The notes: generated from the letters alone by a model not told the origin. A stretch of DNA of 64,000 nt from Shimia sp047124445 (GCF_047124445.1 NZ_CP138921.1:1612001-1676000); one strand, 5' to 3'. Counted from the stretch's first letter, positions 16,474-25,304 are shown. Program-made: numbers and translations.

Positions 16474-17451
16474 ATGACACCAATTTTTACCCGCGCAGCG
16501 ACAGCTTTGGGCATCTTGTCGGTCAGCGCCTTTGCCGCAGCCGCCGATTGTGCAGACCGGGGCGCTTTGGACGAGCTTTACTGCGACGCCAATGGCGATC
16601 TGGTTGCGGACACGCCAACCGATCCCGCCGAGCTTCGCAACCCCGACACGTTGGTTTTCGCTTACACACCTGTTGAAGACCCCGCCGTTTACGCCGATAT
16701 CTGGGCACCTTTCATTGCCCATATGGAAGACGTGACAGGCAAAGACGTGCAGTTCTTCGCCGTGCAATCCAACTCCGCCGAAGTAGAAGCTATGCGCTCT
16801 GGTCGCTTGCATGTCGCAGGCTTCTCCACTGGCCCGACACCTTTCGCGGTGAACCTCGCCGGTGCTGTGCCTTTTGCCATCATGGGCGCCGAGGACGGCC
16901 AGTTCGGCTACAAACTACAGGTCTTCACGCAGGCCGACAGCGACATCCAAGCGGTCAAGGACCTCGCTGGCCGCCGCGTGGCACATACGTCGCCGACCTC
17001 TAACTCCGGCAACCAGGCACCCCGCGCCCTGTTCCCATCTCTGGGTGTCGAGCCAGACAAAGACTACGAAGTGACCTACTCCGGCTCCCATGACCAATCC
17101 ATGCTGGGTGTTGTGGCTGGTGACTACGACGCGGCTCCTGTGGCTTCCGAAGTTGTGGAGCGCATGGCGGAACGTGGTCTCTATGATCCCAAAGACGTGC
17201 GCATGGTCTGGGAAAGCGATCCGTTCCCAACCACCTCCTTCACCGTGGCCCACAATCTGGACCCAGAGCTGTCCGAGAAGATCAAAGAAGCTTTCTTCAC
17301 CTTTGAATTCTCCGGCACCAAACTGGGCGAAGAATTTGCCGGTGCGAGCAAATTCATCCCGATTACCTACAAGGATCAGTGGGCGGTCATCCGTCAGATT
17401 CAGAGTTCCAACGGCGTGGAATACACCCCGCAGGGGCTCGCAGGTAAGTAA
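16474..17451 (+). CDS. phnD: Phosphonate/phosphate-type ABC transporter periplasmic binding protein
   Basis: 325 residues with a signal peptide (about 1-21) and the PhnD/TauA-like fold: LVFAYTPVEDPAVYADIWAPFI near the N-terminus, FSTGPTPFAVN, AHTSPTSNSGNQAPRALF, YSGSHDQSMLGVVAGDYDAAPVASEV. I chose ATG 16474, preceded by AAGGGAGG; an upstream in-frame ATG at 16429 lacks a ribosome site. It heads the phnDCEE set. The SGSHDQS segment is where family members contact ligand, but substrate (phosphonate, phosphite, phosphate or another anion) cannot be told from sequence. The divergent TorS-like system may use it as a sensor partner. Confidence 0.9.
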   Translation: MTPIFTRAATALGILSVSAFAAAADCADRGALDELYCDANGDLVADTPTDPAELRNPDTLVFAYTPVEDPAVYADIWAPFIAHMEDVTGKDVQFFAVQSNSAEVEAMRSGRLHVAGFSTGPTPFAVNLAGAVPFAIMGAEDGQFGYKLQVFTQADSDIQAVKDLAGRRVAHTSPTSNSGNQAPRALFPSLGVEPDKDYEVTYSGSHDQSMLGVVAGDYDAAPVASEVVERMAERGLYDPKDVRMVWESDPFPTTSFTVAHNLDPELSEKIKEAFFTFEFSGTKLGEEFAGASKFIPITYKDQWAVIRQIQSSNGVEYTPQGLAGK

Positions 17452-17468
17452 CCCAATCACCAAACAAA

Positions 17469-17502
17469 GCCCGGATAGCGCGCATCGCTGTCCGGGCCTT
17501 TT
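17469..17502 (+). terminator. Stem-loop between phnD and phnC
   Basis: GCCCGGATAGCG, loop CGCAT, CGCTGTCCGGGC then CTTTT: twelve positions with one G-T pair. It sits 18 bases after the phnD stop within the operon and probably acts as a partial terminator or 3' stabiliser, raising binding protein over membrane components. Confidence 0.65.
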
Positions 17503-17572
17503 CGGCCCTGCGATCGTCGTGCCTCAAGGCACCATGCCACAGGCAGGGCCGCGCTATGTCCGAGAGACCGCA

Positions 17573-18346
17573 ATGCTAAAAATATCCAAACTCACAAAAC
17601 GTTACGGCTCGGGCGATCCCGTGCTCAAGGAACTCGACCTGACTGTCGAGGGCGATCAACTGACTTCAGTCATCGGCTCGTCGGGCGCTGGCAAAAGCAC
17701 GCTGCTGCGCTGTATCAACCGGCTGGTTGAACCCACATCTGGCTCCGTTGATCTGAATGGCACAGAGTTCACCGCCCTCAAAGGGCGCGAGCTGCGCACT
17801 GCACGGCGGCGCATCGGCATGGTGTTCCAAAGCTTCAACCTGATCGACCGCCTGACCGTGATGGAAAACGTGCAATCCGGTCGCCTTGGCTACATCTCCA
17901 CCTGGGCCGCGCTCACCCGGCGTTATCCGCGCGAAGACATCCGCCACGCCTATGAACTGATGGAACGGGTTGGCATAGCCCATTACGCCGATCGCCGGGC
18001 TGACGAGCTGTCCGGTGGCGAGCGCCAACGGGTCGGCGTGGTGCGTGCCCTGATGCAGCGCCCCGAAATCCTGCTGGCAGATGAACCTACCGCCTCGCTT
18101 GACCCAAAGACCTCAGAACAAATCATGTCGCTCCTGCGCGATCTGGCATCAGAGTTGAAGCTCCCGGTGATCATCAACATCCACAACGTCACTGAAGCCA
18201 AAGAATACAGCGACCGCATTGTCGGCATGCGCTATGGCCGCATCATCTTTGACGACTTGCCCGGCAGGCTGACCCAATCCGAAATGGATGAAATCTACGC
18301 AGGCGTGCCTGCGATGGACCGTGCCGAAGTTGGAGCCGTGGCATGA
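17573..18346 (+). CDS. phnC: Phosphonate-type ABC transporter ATP-binding protein
   Basis: 257 residues from ATG 17573. Walker A GSSGAGKST, Q-loop VFQSFNL, signature LSGGERQRVGV, Walker B ILLADEPTASLD and the switch His (INIHNVTEAKEYSDR) are all present, matching the PhnC subfamily. The frame extends far upstream, but that part is out-of-frame phnD sequence. An ATG at 17534 in frame is a weaker alternative. It overlaps the next permease gene by four bases. Confidence 0.92.
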   Translation: MLKISKLTKRYGSGDPVLKELDLTVEGDQLTSVIGSSGAGKSTLLRCINRLVEPTSGSVDLNGTEFTALKGRELRTARRRIGMVFQSFNLIDRLTVMENVQSGRLGYISTWAALTRRYPREDIRHAYELMERVGIAHYADRRADELSGGERQRVGVVRALMQRPEILLADEPTASLDPKTSEQIMSLLRDLASELKLPVIINIHNVTEAKEYSDRIVGMRYGRIIFDDLPGRLTQSEMDEIYAGVPAMDRAEVGAVA

Positions 18347-19137
18347 GCACGGTCAAAGACACCTGGCGCAAACCGCCCTTCATAGCCAACCCGCTCTTGC
18401 GCTACGGGCTCTACAGTGCGGTGGCGATTTATGTCATTTTCACTCTGACCACCCTGCCGATTGACTGGGACCGCGTGTCTGACGGCATGCGTCGTGCACA
18501 GCGTATCTTCAGCGGGGCGTTTCCTCCGAGTTTTGAGCGCTCCGGTCTGCTGATCGACGGCTTTCTGGAAAGCCTGAAAATTGCCATCCTCGCCACTGTC
18601 GGCGGCATCCTACTCTCGGTGCCACTGGCCTTCATGGCGGCTCGTAACATTGCCATCAAACCAGTCTACTTTCTGGGCCGCGCCATCATCATTGTCGCGC
18701 GCAGTTTCCACCCGGTCATCGTCGCGATCATCTTTGTGAAAGCCGTGGGCTTTGGCCCCTTTGCAGGCGCACTCACGCTGGTGGTCTACTCCATCGGCTT
18801 TGTTGCCAAACTTCTGGCAGAACGCATCGAGGAAATCGACTTTGGTCAGGTCGAGGCCATGCGCTCTGTGGGGGCTGGCTACCTCGCCACGCTTGTCTAC
18901 GCAGTCTTCCCGCAAATCATGCCCCGCCTTGTCGGCCTTGGCATCTACCAGCTCGACAGCAACCTGCGCGCCTCCGCCGTTGTCGGCATCGTTGGTGCAG
19001 GGGGCATCGGTGCCACCTTGGCCAACGCCTTTGGCCGGTACGACTATGACTTCGCGCTTGCTATCACCATGGTCATCGTCGGCGTCATCCTCATCTCCGA
19101 GGCAATCAGCGGCTTTATCAGGAAACGGATTGCATGA
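18343..19137 (+). CDS. phnE: Phosphonate-type ABC transporter permease 1
   Basis: 264 residues, about six membrane helices, with the BPD_transp_1 EAA loop (EAMRSVGAGYLATLVYAVFPQIMPRLVGLGIYQLD) and the PhnE-typical FLESLKIAILATVGGILLSVPLAF start of the transmembrane domain. ATGA overlaps at both ends link it to phnC and the second permease. Confidence 0.9.
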   Translation: MSTVKDTWRKPPFIANPLLRYGLYSAVAIYVIFTLTTLPIDWDRVSDGMRRAQRIFSGAFPPSFERSGLLIDGFLESLKIAILATVGGILLSVPLAFMAARNIAIKPVYFLGRAIIIVARSFHPVIVAIIFVKAVGFGPFAGALTLVVYSIGFVAKLLAERIEEIDFGQVEAMRSVGAGYLATLVYAVFPQIMPRLVGLGIYQLDSNLRASAVVGIVGAGGIGATLANAFGRYDYDFALAITMVIVGVILISEAISGFIRKRIA

Positions 19138-19946
19138 TGAACAGCCAAGCAATGCAACACTCGCTTGACCACTGGTCCCGCTTCACCCTGAAACAACGCC
19201 TCATGCGCTACGGTGGTTTTGCCCTTACCCTGCTTGTGGTCGCCTGGGCCCTCTCCAGCATCAATGTGATCTGGGAATGGGTCTGGGATGCGCCAGCCCA
19301 AATGGGTGATCTCTTCGGCCGCATGATGCCACCAGATCCCACTAACCTTCCCTCCATTTTGGAAGCGATCTGGCAGACCGTGAACATCGCCACGCTGGCC
19401 ACAATGTTTGCCGTGGTGGTGGCCCTGCCTGTGGCCTACATCTCGGCCCAGAACACCACACCCAACCGGCTGTGCCTTTGGATTGGTCGTTTCATCCTGG
19501 TCTCGTCCCGCTCGGTCAACACCATCATCTGGGCGCTGCTGTTTGTGGCCATCTTCGGCCCCGGCATTGTTGCGGGTATTGTCGCGATCATGTTCCGGTC
19601 CATCGGTTTTCTGGGCAAACTGCTAGGCGAAGCCATTGAGGAAATTGACACAAAACCGGTTGAAGCATTGGAAGCCTGCGGCGCCTCGCGATTCAAAATT
19701 GTGCTCTATGCCATTGTGCCTCAGGTTATGCCCGCCTTCTTCGCCGTCGCAATCCTGCGCTGGGACATCAACCTACGGGAATCCACTGTATTAGGTCTCG
19801 TCGGCGCAGGAGGCATTGGCATGATCCTGCAAGGCGCGATCGACACCTTCAACTGGCCGGAAGTCTCTATGGTGTTGCTCACCATCCTCGCGCTGGTGGT
19901 CTTTGGCGAAGTCGTCTCTTCCTACTTGCGCAAGAAAATCCTCTGA
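19134..19946 (+). CDS. phnE: Phosphonate-type ABC transporter permease 2
   Basis: 270 residues, a paralogue of the preceding permease with the same topology and EAA loop (EALEACGASRFKIVLYAIVPQVMPAFFAVAILRWDINLRESTVLG). Two PhnE subunits in tandem are common in alphaproteobacterial phnCDEE transporters and probably form a heterodimeric channel. It overlaps the first permease by four bases and is followed by a strong terminator. Confidence 0.9.
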   Translation: MMNSQAMQHSLDHWSRFTLKQRLMRYGGFALTLLVVAWALSSINVIWEWVWDAPAQMGDLFGRMMPPDPTNLPSILEAIWQTVNIATLATMFAVVVALPVAYISAQNTTPNRLCLWIGRFILVSSRSVNTIIWALLFVAIFGPGIVAGIVAIMFRSIGFLGKLLGEAIEEIDTKPVEALEACGASRFKIVLYAIVPQVMPAFFAVAILRWDINLRESTVLGLVGAGGIGMILQGAIDTFNWPEVSMVLLTILALVVFGEVVSSYLRKKIL

Positions 19947-19955
19947 CCTTACAAC

Positions 19956-19984
19956 GGCGGCCGACACCCTCGGCCGCCTTTTTC
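19956..19984 (+). terminator. Rho-independent terminator after phnE
   Basis: GGCGGCCGA, loop CACCC, TCGGCCGCC, then TTTTTC: nine GC-rich pairs and a T-tract, closing the phn operon. Confidence 0.85.
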
Positions 19985-20000
19985 TTTCCGGACCCAACTT

Positions 20001-20903
20001 ATGATCGACACGCAAACGGCGTTTGACCGCTATGAAAGCCTGCGCCACGCGCTGCCTTCCGCAACCTTTTCGCCCAAGTCCCAAACGGGCCGCGATCTCA
20101 GCGACACAGCCCCACACTATGACGCTTACATCCTGGATGCCTTTGGCGTCTTGAACCGAGGCGAAACCGCCATCGAAGGCGCGGTAGAACGCATGGAGGA
20201 CCTGCGTGCCTCGGGCAAACGGCTGATCGTTCTCACCAACGCCGCCAGCTACACGCGCGTGGACATCCTCGCCAAATACCACCGTCTCGGCTTTGACTTC
20301 ACCGCCGACGAAGTGGTCTCAAGCCGCGATGTGGCCTTCGCAAACTTGCCCAAGCTGACAGACGATGACGTTTGGGCCGCTATCTCCGCGGAAGGAGATG
20401 ACTTCAGCGACGCGCCAAACCAAGCCACAATGGAAGACCTGATAGCGAACCCGGATCTCTTTGACACCGCAGGTGGCTTTCTGTTCCTCTCCACAGCACG
20501 CTGGAAAGACACAAACACAACAGCCTTGAGCCAAGCCCTCAAGGCAAATCCACGCCCATTGGTGGTTGCCAATCCTGACCTTGTCGCGCCACGTGAAGAC
20601 GGCTTGACCATCGAACCCGGCATGATCGCCCACGACATTCTTGCGCAGACCGGCACAGATGCGGCGTTTTATGGCAAACCGTATGACAACGCCTTCGAAA
20701 CAGCTTTGGCACGTCTGGACGGCATCCCCCGCCACCGCATCGCCATGGTCGGCGACACGTTACACACCGACGTGCTTGGTGGTGCCGCAGCGGGCATCGG
20801 CACCATCCTGATCACCGATCACGGTCTCTTCAAAGGGTTCGACGTTGTGCCCTACATCCAAAAGTCTGGCATTCAACCGGATTGGATTGTCGCGACCACC
20901 TAA
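20001..20903 (+). CDS. HAD-family (class IIA, NagD-like) phosphatase
   Basis: 300 residues. HAD motif I is YILDAFGVLNRG, with Asp nucleophile and the second Asp replaced by Phe-Gly as in part of the TIGR01459-type proteins; motif II is IVLTNAAS; the Lys is in YGKPYDNAF, and motif IV is IAMVGDTLHTDVLGG. The C2a cap lies between about residues 100 and 220. Such enzymes dephosphorylate small sugars or nucleotides. It follows the phn transporter on the same strand but behind a terminator, so a role in using the imported phosphorus compound is only suggested by position. Confidence 0.8.
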   Translation: MIDTQTAFDRYESLRHALPSATFSPKSQTGRDLSDTAPHYDAYILDAFGVLNRGETAIEGAVERMEDLRASGKRLIVLTNAASYTRVDILAKYHRLGFDFTADEVVSSRDVAFANLPKLTDDDVWAAISAEGDDFSDAPNQATMEDLIANPDLFDTAGGFLFLSTARWKDTNTTALSQALKANPRPLVVANPDLVAPREDGLTIEPGMIAHDILAQTGTDAAFYGKPYDNAFETALARLDGIPRHRIAMVGDTLHTDVLGGAAAGIGTILITDHGLFKGFDVVPYIQKSGIQPDWIVATT

Positions 20904-20917
20904 GACGACGCCGTCAC

Positions 20918-20937
20918 GGGGCGCACCTCAGCGCCCC
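20918..20937. terminator. Bidirectional hairpin between convergent HAD and M24 genes
   Basis: GGGGCGC, loop ACCTCA, GCGCCCC. The loop contains the stop codon of the leftward peptidase gene; T-tracts are weak, so efficiency is uncertain. Confidence 0.5.
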
Positions 20938-22022
20938 ACAATCAGCAGTTCCTTGGGAAAGGACGTCAACGCCCGCACACCATCGGCCGTGACCAGCATA
21001 TCGTCTTCAATCCGCACGCCAAAGTTGCCCAGATCATACAGCCCAGGCTCATTGGTCCAGACCATGCCTTCACGCATCACCTCGTGGTTTCCGCGCATGA
21101 TGTAAGGCGCCTCATGCACCTCCCGCCCCAAACCATGTCCGGTCTTGGTACGGATGCGATCCGCAAAGGGAGAGGCCTCTAACACACCAGTGACAGCATC
21201 ATCAATCTCATGTGCGGTCACACCCGGCTTGGTCACCTCAAACCCTCGCAAGTTGGCGGCCAAAACGGTCTCATAAACCGCCCGTCCCTCGTCGCTCACG
21301 TTGCCCACAAAAACCGTGCGCGTGATATCCGCCGCAAAGCCATCCTTGCGCGCGCCAAAATCGAACAGCAACGCATCTCCTTCCTGCACCGCGTAATCGG
21401 CCCGCGCCTTACCATGTGGCCGCGCCGTGTTGTCGCCTGCCACAACAATCGGCGAAAACGCCAGATCATCCGCCCCTTCCGCAAACAGCGCCTGGATCAA
21501 GGCACTCTCGATCTGCTTCTCGGTCTGCCCAATCCGCACACCGTCCAGCACCCGGCTTAATGCGCGCTCAGACACGTCGATGGCAGATTGCAGCGCTGCC
21601 ACATCTGCTTCGGTTTTGATCACCCGCAGTCCGGAAATCGCCTTTTCGCCATCCACAATCTGCAAACCCGGCTGCGCCTTGGTCAGCGCCACCTGCACAA
21701 ACACCCGCATCACCTGACCTTCCACGGCAAGGGAGCCAATCTTGAGGTGCTCGGTCAACGCGGCAAAAGCCGCGTCGTACCCATCCTGATCGCGCCAATC
21801 AAACACCGCGCCATGAAAATCCACCAACGCCCAACTGCCTAGTTCCAGATTCGGCACAAGCGCCGCTGGCGTACCCTCCGCAGGGATCACTGCCAGAAAC
21901 GGGCGTTCGTGGCTCATGAAGGACTTCCCGAAAGCACGGGTGAAATTAGGCCCCGGTACCAACGCCACAGCATCCACATTCAGATCCCGCGCCACTTGGC
22001 GGTATTCGGACAGATTTGACAT
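20928..22022 (-). CDS. M24-family metallopeptidase (Xaa-Pro peptidase-like)
   Basis: 364 residues: N-terminal creatinase/prolidase domain (about 1-125) and C-terminal pita-bread domain with the five metal ligands in place: the two Asp in LLFDFGARKDGFAADITRT, His in TGHGLGREVHEAPY, Glu in WTNEPGLYD and Glu in VRIEDDMLV. Family members cleave Xaa-Pro bonds or hydrolyse related amides. AGGAG precedes the ATG. A copy of the hydroxyproline-cluster operator lies 47 bases upstream, so it is probably coregulated and may release (hydroxy)proline from peptides; the sequence does not tell prolidase from aminopeptidase. Confidence 0.85.
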   Translation of the reverse strand: MSNLSEYRQVARDLNVDAVALVPGPNFTRAFGKSFMSHERPFLAVIPAEGTPAALVPNLELGSWALVDFHGAVFDWRDQDGYDAAFAALTEHLKIGSLAVEGQVMRVFVQVALTKAQPGLQIVDGEKAISGLRVIKTEADVAALQSAIDVSERALSRVLDGVRIGQTEKQIESALIQALFAEGADDLAFSPIVVAGDNTARPHGKARADYAVQEGDALLFDFGARKDGFAADITRTVFVGNVSDEGRAVYETVLAANLRGFEVTKPGVTAHEIDDAVTGVLEASPFADRIRTKTGHGLGREVHEAPYIMRGNHEVMREGMVWTNEPGLYDLGNFGVRIEDDMLVTADGVRALTSFPKELLIVGR

Positions 22023-22068
22023 TTTGATCTCCTGAAAACTCTCGATTCAGCGCATTGCCTGAATTTTT

Positions 22069-22081
22069 GGATACAATATCC
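22069..22081. promoter_or_regulatory. GntR-type operator upstream of the M24 peptidase
   Basis: GGATA-CAA-TATCC, a perfect 5-bp inverted repeat within TTGGATACAATATCC. The same 15 bases recur at 32592-32606 before the semialdehyde dehydrogenase gene. Confidence 0.7.
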
Positions 22082-22323
22082 TTAAATGATCTCCGGGCAC
22101 AATCACCATAAGCAAGCTTGCGCGACGGTCCAAGGAATCGCGCCAACAAGCAGCTTCTAGCTGCGGATTTGATCCACTTCTTCCCACTTCTCGAGCGTCC
22201 ATCGTTCCCCACGACGTGAAAACTTCAACTCACCTCCCCAATAGAAAATCGATCATTTTCATATCCTTAAACCCACCCACCCTCCAATCTATCGCGCCTC
22301 ATGCACTCTCCCGCAAATTTTAT

Positions 22324-22342
22324 ATTGGATTTTGTATCCAAT
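22324..22342. promoter_or_regulatory. GntR-type operator upstream of the ABC transporter operon
   Basis: ATTGGAT-TTTGT-ATCCAAT: perfect 7-bp arms around five bases, 40 bases upstream of the binding-protein start. It is a variant of the site found elsewhere in the cluster, located where it would overlap the promoter. Confidence 0.7.
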
Positions 22343-22382
22343 TTATCTTAGCACTCGGTCCACCAACTTTTGGGAGGACCCT

Positions 22383-23183
22383 ATGCTTAAGAAACTTGCT
22401 GCCATCGCGGCACTCACCACCTTCGTCGCCATCCCGGCCAAAGCGGACACTCTTGATGACGTCGTCGATCGCGGCACCCTGCGCTGCGGCGTGGTTCTGG
22501 ATTTCCCGCCAATTGGGTACCGTGACGCCAACAACGAACCTGCGGGCTTTGACGTCGACTACTGCAACGACCTCGCCGCCGCGCTGGAAGTGGAAGCCGA
22601 AGTGCTGCCAGTGACCTGGGCGGAGCGTCTGCCAGTGATCGTCACCGGCCGCGCTGACGTTGTATTTGGCGCAACCTCTGACAGCCTCGCCCGCGCGCGC
22701 ACTGTCGGCTTCACCATCCCTTACGCGATCTATTACGCCCAAGGCGTTGTGAACGCGGACAGCGGTATCGAGACCTTTGAAGACATCCGTGGCAAACGCG
22801 TCGCCGCCGCCATCGGCACCGTGCCAGAGCAGGAATGGCTGAAAATCGCTGCGGAATGGGGTGAAGAAGGCAACTATCAGGGCTACCAGTCTGAGAACGA
22901 AGTCTTCCTGGCCGTCGCACAGGGCAAAGCCGACATCGGCATCACCACCAACACCGCCGTTCTGCCAATCACGCAACAGTATGACACCGTTGTAGCTGGC
23001 CCACGTATGCCTTGGACCACTGACTACACCTCCGTTGTGGGCAAGCGTGAAGACGTAACCTGGCTGAACTACCTCAACCTGTTTGTGACCCATCAGGTGC
23101 GCTCTGGCCGTTACAGCGAGCTGTGGGGCAAATACGTCGGCGGCGAAGCACCAGAGCTGCGCATCCCCGGCGTGATGTACTGA
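22383..23183 (+). CDS. Polar amino-acid ABC transporter binding protein (hydroxyproline candidate)
   Basis: 266 residues with signal peptide MLKKLAAIAALTTFVAIPAKA and the SBP_bac_3 pattern: VVDRGTLRCGVVLDFPPIGYRDANNEPAGFDVDYCNDLAAAL, ARTVGFTIPYAIYYAQG, GKRVAAAIGTVPEQEW. ATG 22383 follows GGGAGG. Genes for two permeases and an ATPase follow, then hydroxyproline catabolic genes, so hydroxyproline (or its betaine/peptide) is the likely ligand. The specificity is inferred from context. Confidence 0.88.
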   Translation: MLKKLAAIAALTTFVAIPAKADTLDDVVDRGTLRCGVVLDFPPIGYRDANNEPAGFDVDYCNDLAAALEVEAEVLPVTWAERLPVIVTGRADVVFGATSDSLARARTVGFTIPYAIYYAQGVVNADSGIETFEDIRGKRVAAAIGTVPEQEWLKIAAEWGEEGNYQGYQSENEVFLAVAQGKADIGITTNTAVLPITQQYDTVVAGPRMPWTTDYTSVVGKREDVTWLNYLNLFVTHQVRSGRYSELWGKYVGGEAPELRIPGVMY

Positions 23184-23200
23184 TCCACCACTCCCTAAAA

Positions 23201-23230
23201 CCCGCCTCTGTCCAGCCCACGCTGGGCGGG
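23201..23230 (+). terminator. Intercistronic stem-loop after the binding-protein gene
   Basis: CCCGCC pairs with GGCGGG outside an inner CAGC-CCAC-GCTG hairpin. There is no T-tract; it more likely stabilises the binding-protein message or reduces readthrough than terminates fully. Confidence 0.5.
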
Positions 23231-23234
23231 GGCC

Positions 23235-23912
23235 ATGGGAACAAACCACATGTTTGATTATAACTTCCATTGGCGACCGGTGATGAAAAGCCTGCCAGAC
23301 CTGCTTGAGGCGGCTTTGCTGACCTTGCAGGTGGCGGTGCTGGCCATGATCCTTGGCATCATCATCGGCCTCTGCCTGGCGCTCATCCGCCTCAATATGC
23401 GCGGCCCGCTGCGCTGGATCGCCTCCACCTGGGTCGAACTGGCCCGCAACACCCCTGCCCTGTTTCAACTCTTCTTCTTCGGCTTTGGTCTGGGCGCGTT
23501 TGGCCTGCATCTCTCGCCGTACATGATTGTGCTCGCCGGTCTGACCTTCAACTGCGCTGGGTATTTGGCAGAGAACTTCCGCGGCGGTTTCCAGGCCGTG
23601 CCAGACACACAAATTCGCGCTTCGCGCAGCCTCGGCATGACCGCATGGCAGGCCTACACTCGCATCGTGATCCCGCAGGTGTTCCGCATCGTCTACCACC
23701 CGATCACCAACCAAATGGTTTGGGCTGTGCTAATGTCCTCGCTTGGCATGCTGGTGGGCTTTCGCGAACTCTCCGGTGAGACGCAGTTCTTTGCCTCCCG
23801 CACCTTCCGGATCTTCGAATACTTCGCCGTCACCGCGGTCATCTACTACGTGATCGTGAAACTCATCCTCGGAGCCTCCCGCCTCTTGGCGACACGGCTC
23901 TTCCGGTACTGA
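23235..23912 (+). CDS. Polar amino-acid ABC transporter permease 1
   Basis: 225 residues in the HisM/GlnP family: about five membrane helices and the EAA loop (QIRASRSLGMTAWQAYTRIVIPQVFRIVYHPITNQMV). Start uncertain: ATG 23235 or ATG 23250 (MFDYNFHWRPV). It pairs with the next gene as a heterodimeric channel. Confidence 0.88.
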   Translation: MGTNHMFDYNFHWRPVMKSLPDLLEAALLTLQVAVLAMILGIIIGLCLALIRLNMRGPLRWIASTWVELARNTPALFQLFFFGFGLGAFGLHLSPYMIVLAGLTFNCAGYLAENFRGGFQAVPDTQIRASRSLGMTAWQAYTRIVIPQVFRIVYHPITNQMVWAVLMSSLGMLVGFRELSGETQFFASRTFRIFEYFAVTAVIYYVIVKLILGASRLLATRLFRY

Positions 23913-23922
23913 GGAGCGCCCC

Positions 23923-24585
23923 ATGGAACCTACTGTCAGCTTCTTCAGCGGCTTTGCTCCCAAAGACCTCCTGTTCCTTGGCGAAGCCGCCCTGCGCACA
24001 ATGTGGATTTCGGTTCTGTCGATCTCCATCGGCACGGTGCTGGGCGTGATCTTTGGCTGGATCTTGTACGAAGGCAAATGGGCCGCAGCCCTGACCGTTG
24101 CCCCTATCCTGGACGTCTTCCGCTCCGTGCCCCTGATCATCCAACTGGTGTTGTTTTATAACTTCGCGCCGATCGTGGGGCTCAACCTCGATCCCTTCGC
24201 GTCTGGCGTGGTGATCCTCACGATCTACACAGCCTCTCTTGTGGCCAACGTCGCCCGAGGCGGGATCGAGGCCGTGCAGCCATCCATGCGCCGTGCGGCG
24301 CGCAGCCTGGGCATGAGCTACTGGCAAGACCTGCGCCATGTGGTGCTGCCCATCGGCGGCCGCGCCGTCTTCCCGGCTTGGGTCGGTGTGGCACTCGGCG
24401 TGATGAAAGACAGCGCGCTGGTCTCGGTGCTTGGCTACGTCGAGTTGCTCAAGGCCAGCCAGATCCTGATCACCCGGACACAGGAACCCTTCCTCATCCT
24501 CACACTCGCTGGCGCGTTCTACTTCGCGCTCAGCTACCCAATTTCGCGCTACGCCGCGTCGCTTGAAAGAAAGTGGGCCCAATGA
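23923..24585 (+). CDS. Polar amino-acid ABC transporter permease 2
   Basis: 220 residues, HisQ/GlnP-type, with AALRTMWISVLSISIGTVLGVIFG at the first helix and EAA loop AARSLGMSYWQDLRHVVLPIGGRAVFPAWVGVALGVMKDSAL. Stop overlaps the ATPase start by ATGA, so the two are coupled. Confidence 0.88.
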   Translation: MEPTVSFFSGFAPKDLLFLGEAALRTMWISVLSISIGTVLGVIFGWILYEGKWAAALTVAPILDVFRSVPLIIQLVLFYNFAPIVGLNLDPFASGVVILTIYTASLVANVARGGIEAVQPSMRRAARSLGMSYWQDLRHVVLPIGGRAVFPAWVGVALGVMKDSALVSVLGYVELLKASQILITRTQEPFLILTLAGAFYFALSYPISRYAASLERKWAQ

Positions 24586-25304
24586 TCGAAATTCATGACC
24601 TGCACAAATACTTTGGCTCCCTGCATGTGCTCAAAGGCATCAACCTGAACGTCGAGAAAGGCGAAGTTCTCTCCGTCATCGGCGCGTCGGGGTCGGGAAA
24701 ATCCACCTTGCTTTACTGCATCAACGGTTTGGAACCGGTGCAGCAGGGCAAAGTCGTTGTCGATGGCACCGATGTGCATGCCAAAAGCACCGACATCAAT
24801 AAACTGCGCCAGCAGTTGGGCATGGTGTTTCAACAATGGAACAGCTTCCCACACCTGACCGCGTTGGAAAACGTCGCCCTCGCGCCCAAAATCGTGAAAG
24901 GCAAATCCAAAGCCGAAGCCCGCGAGATCGCCGCGCAACAGCTTAAGCACGTGGGTCTGGGCGAGAAACTCGACGTCTACCCATCCGCGCTTTCCGGCGG
25001 GCAACAGCAACGTCTGGCGATCGCCCGCGCCCTCGCCATGGAGCCGGAATACATGCTCTTTGACGAAGCCACCTCCGCGCTTGACCCGGAGCTGGTGGGC
25101 GAAGTGCTCGAAACCATGCGCATGCTGGCTGAAGAAGGCATGACCATGATCTGCGTCACCCACGAAATGGGCTTTGCCCGCGACGTGAGCGACCGCGTCG
25201 CCTTCTTCCACCAGGGCGTCATGGAAGAGATCGGCCCACCCGAGCAGATCTTCGGCACCCCGCAATCTGAACACACCCAAAAATTCCTCGCCAACGTGCG
25301 CTAA
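24582..25304 (+). CDS. Polar amino-acid ABC transporter ATP-binding protein
   Basis: 240 residues from ATG 24582 (four-base overlap with the permease). Walker A GASGSGKSTLL, Q-loop VFQQWNSFPH, signature LSGGQQQRLAIARAL, Walker B YMLFDEATSALDPE, switch His in CVTHEMGFARDVSDR: a complete GlnQ/HisP-type ATPase energising the two permeases. Confidence 0.93.
   Translation: MIEIHDLHKYFGSLHVLKGINLNVEKGEVLSVIGASGSGKSTLLYCINGLEPVQQGKVVVDGTDVHAKSTDINKLRQQLGMVFQQWNSFPHLTALENVALAPKIVKGKSKAEAREIAAQQLKHVGLGEKLDVYPSALSGGQQQRLAIARALAMEPEYMLFDEATSALDPELVGEVLETMRMLAEEGMTMICVTHEMGFARDVSDRVAFFHQGVMEEIGPPEQIFGTPQSEHTQKFLANVR

Larger units (their letters stand above)
22023..22382. other. Divergent control region of M24 peptidase and amino-acid transporter
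   Basis: A 360-base gene-free region between divergent units. It holds two operator copies (22069-22081 and 22324-22342) and a partial one (ATATCCTTAAA at 22261, matching the right flank of the first). Confidence 0.6.

Noticed and set aside
22320..23714. 464-aa open frame on the minus strand
   Set aside because: Antisense across two genuine transporter genes; His/Gly/Val-rich shadow.
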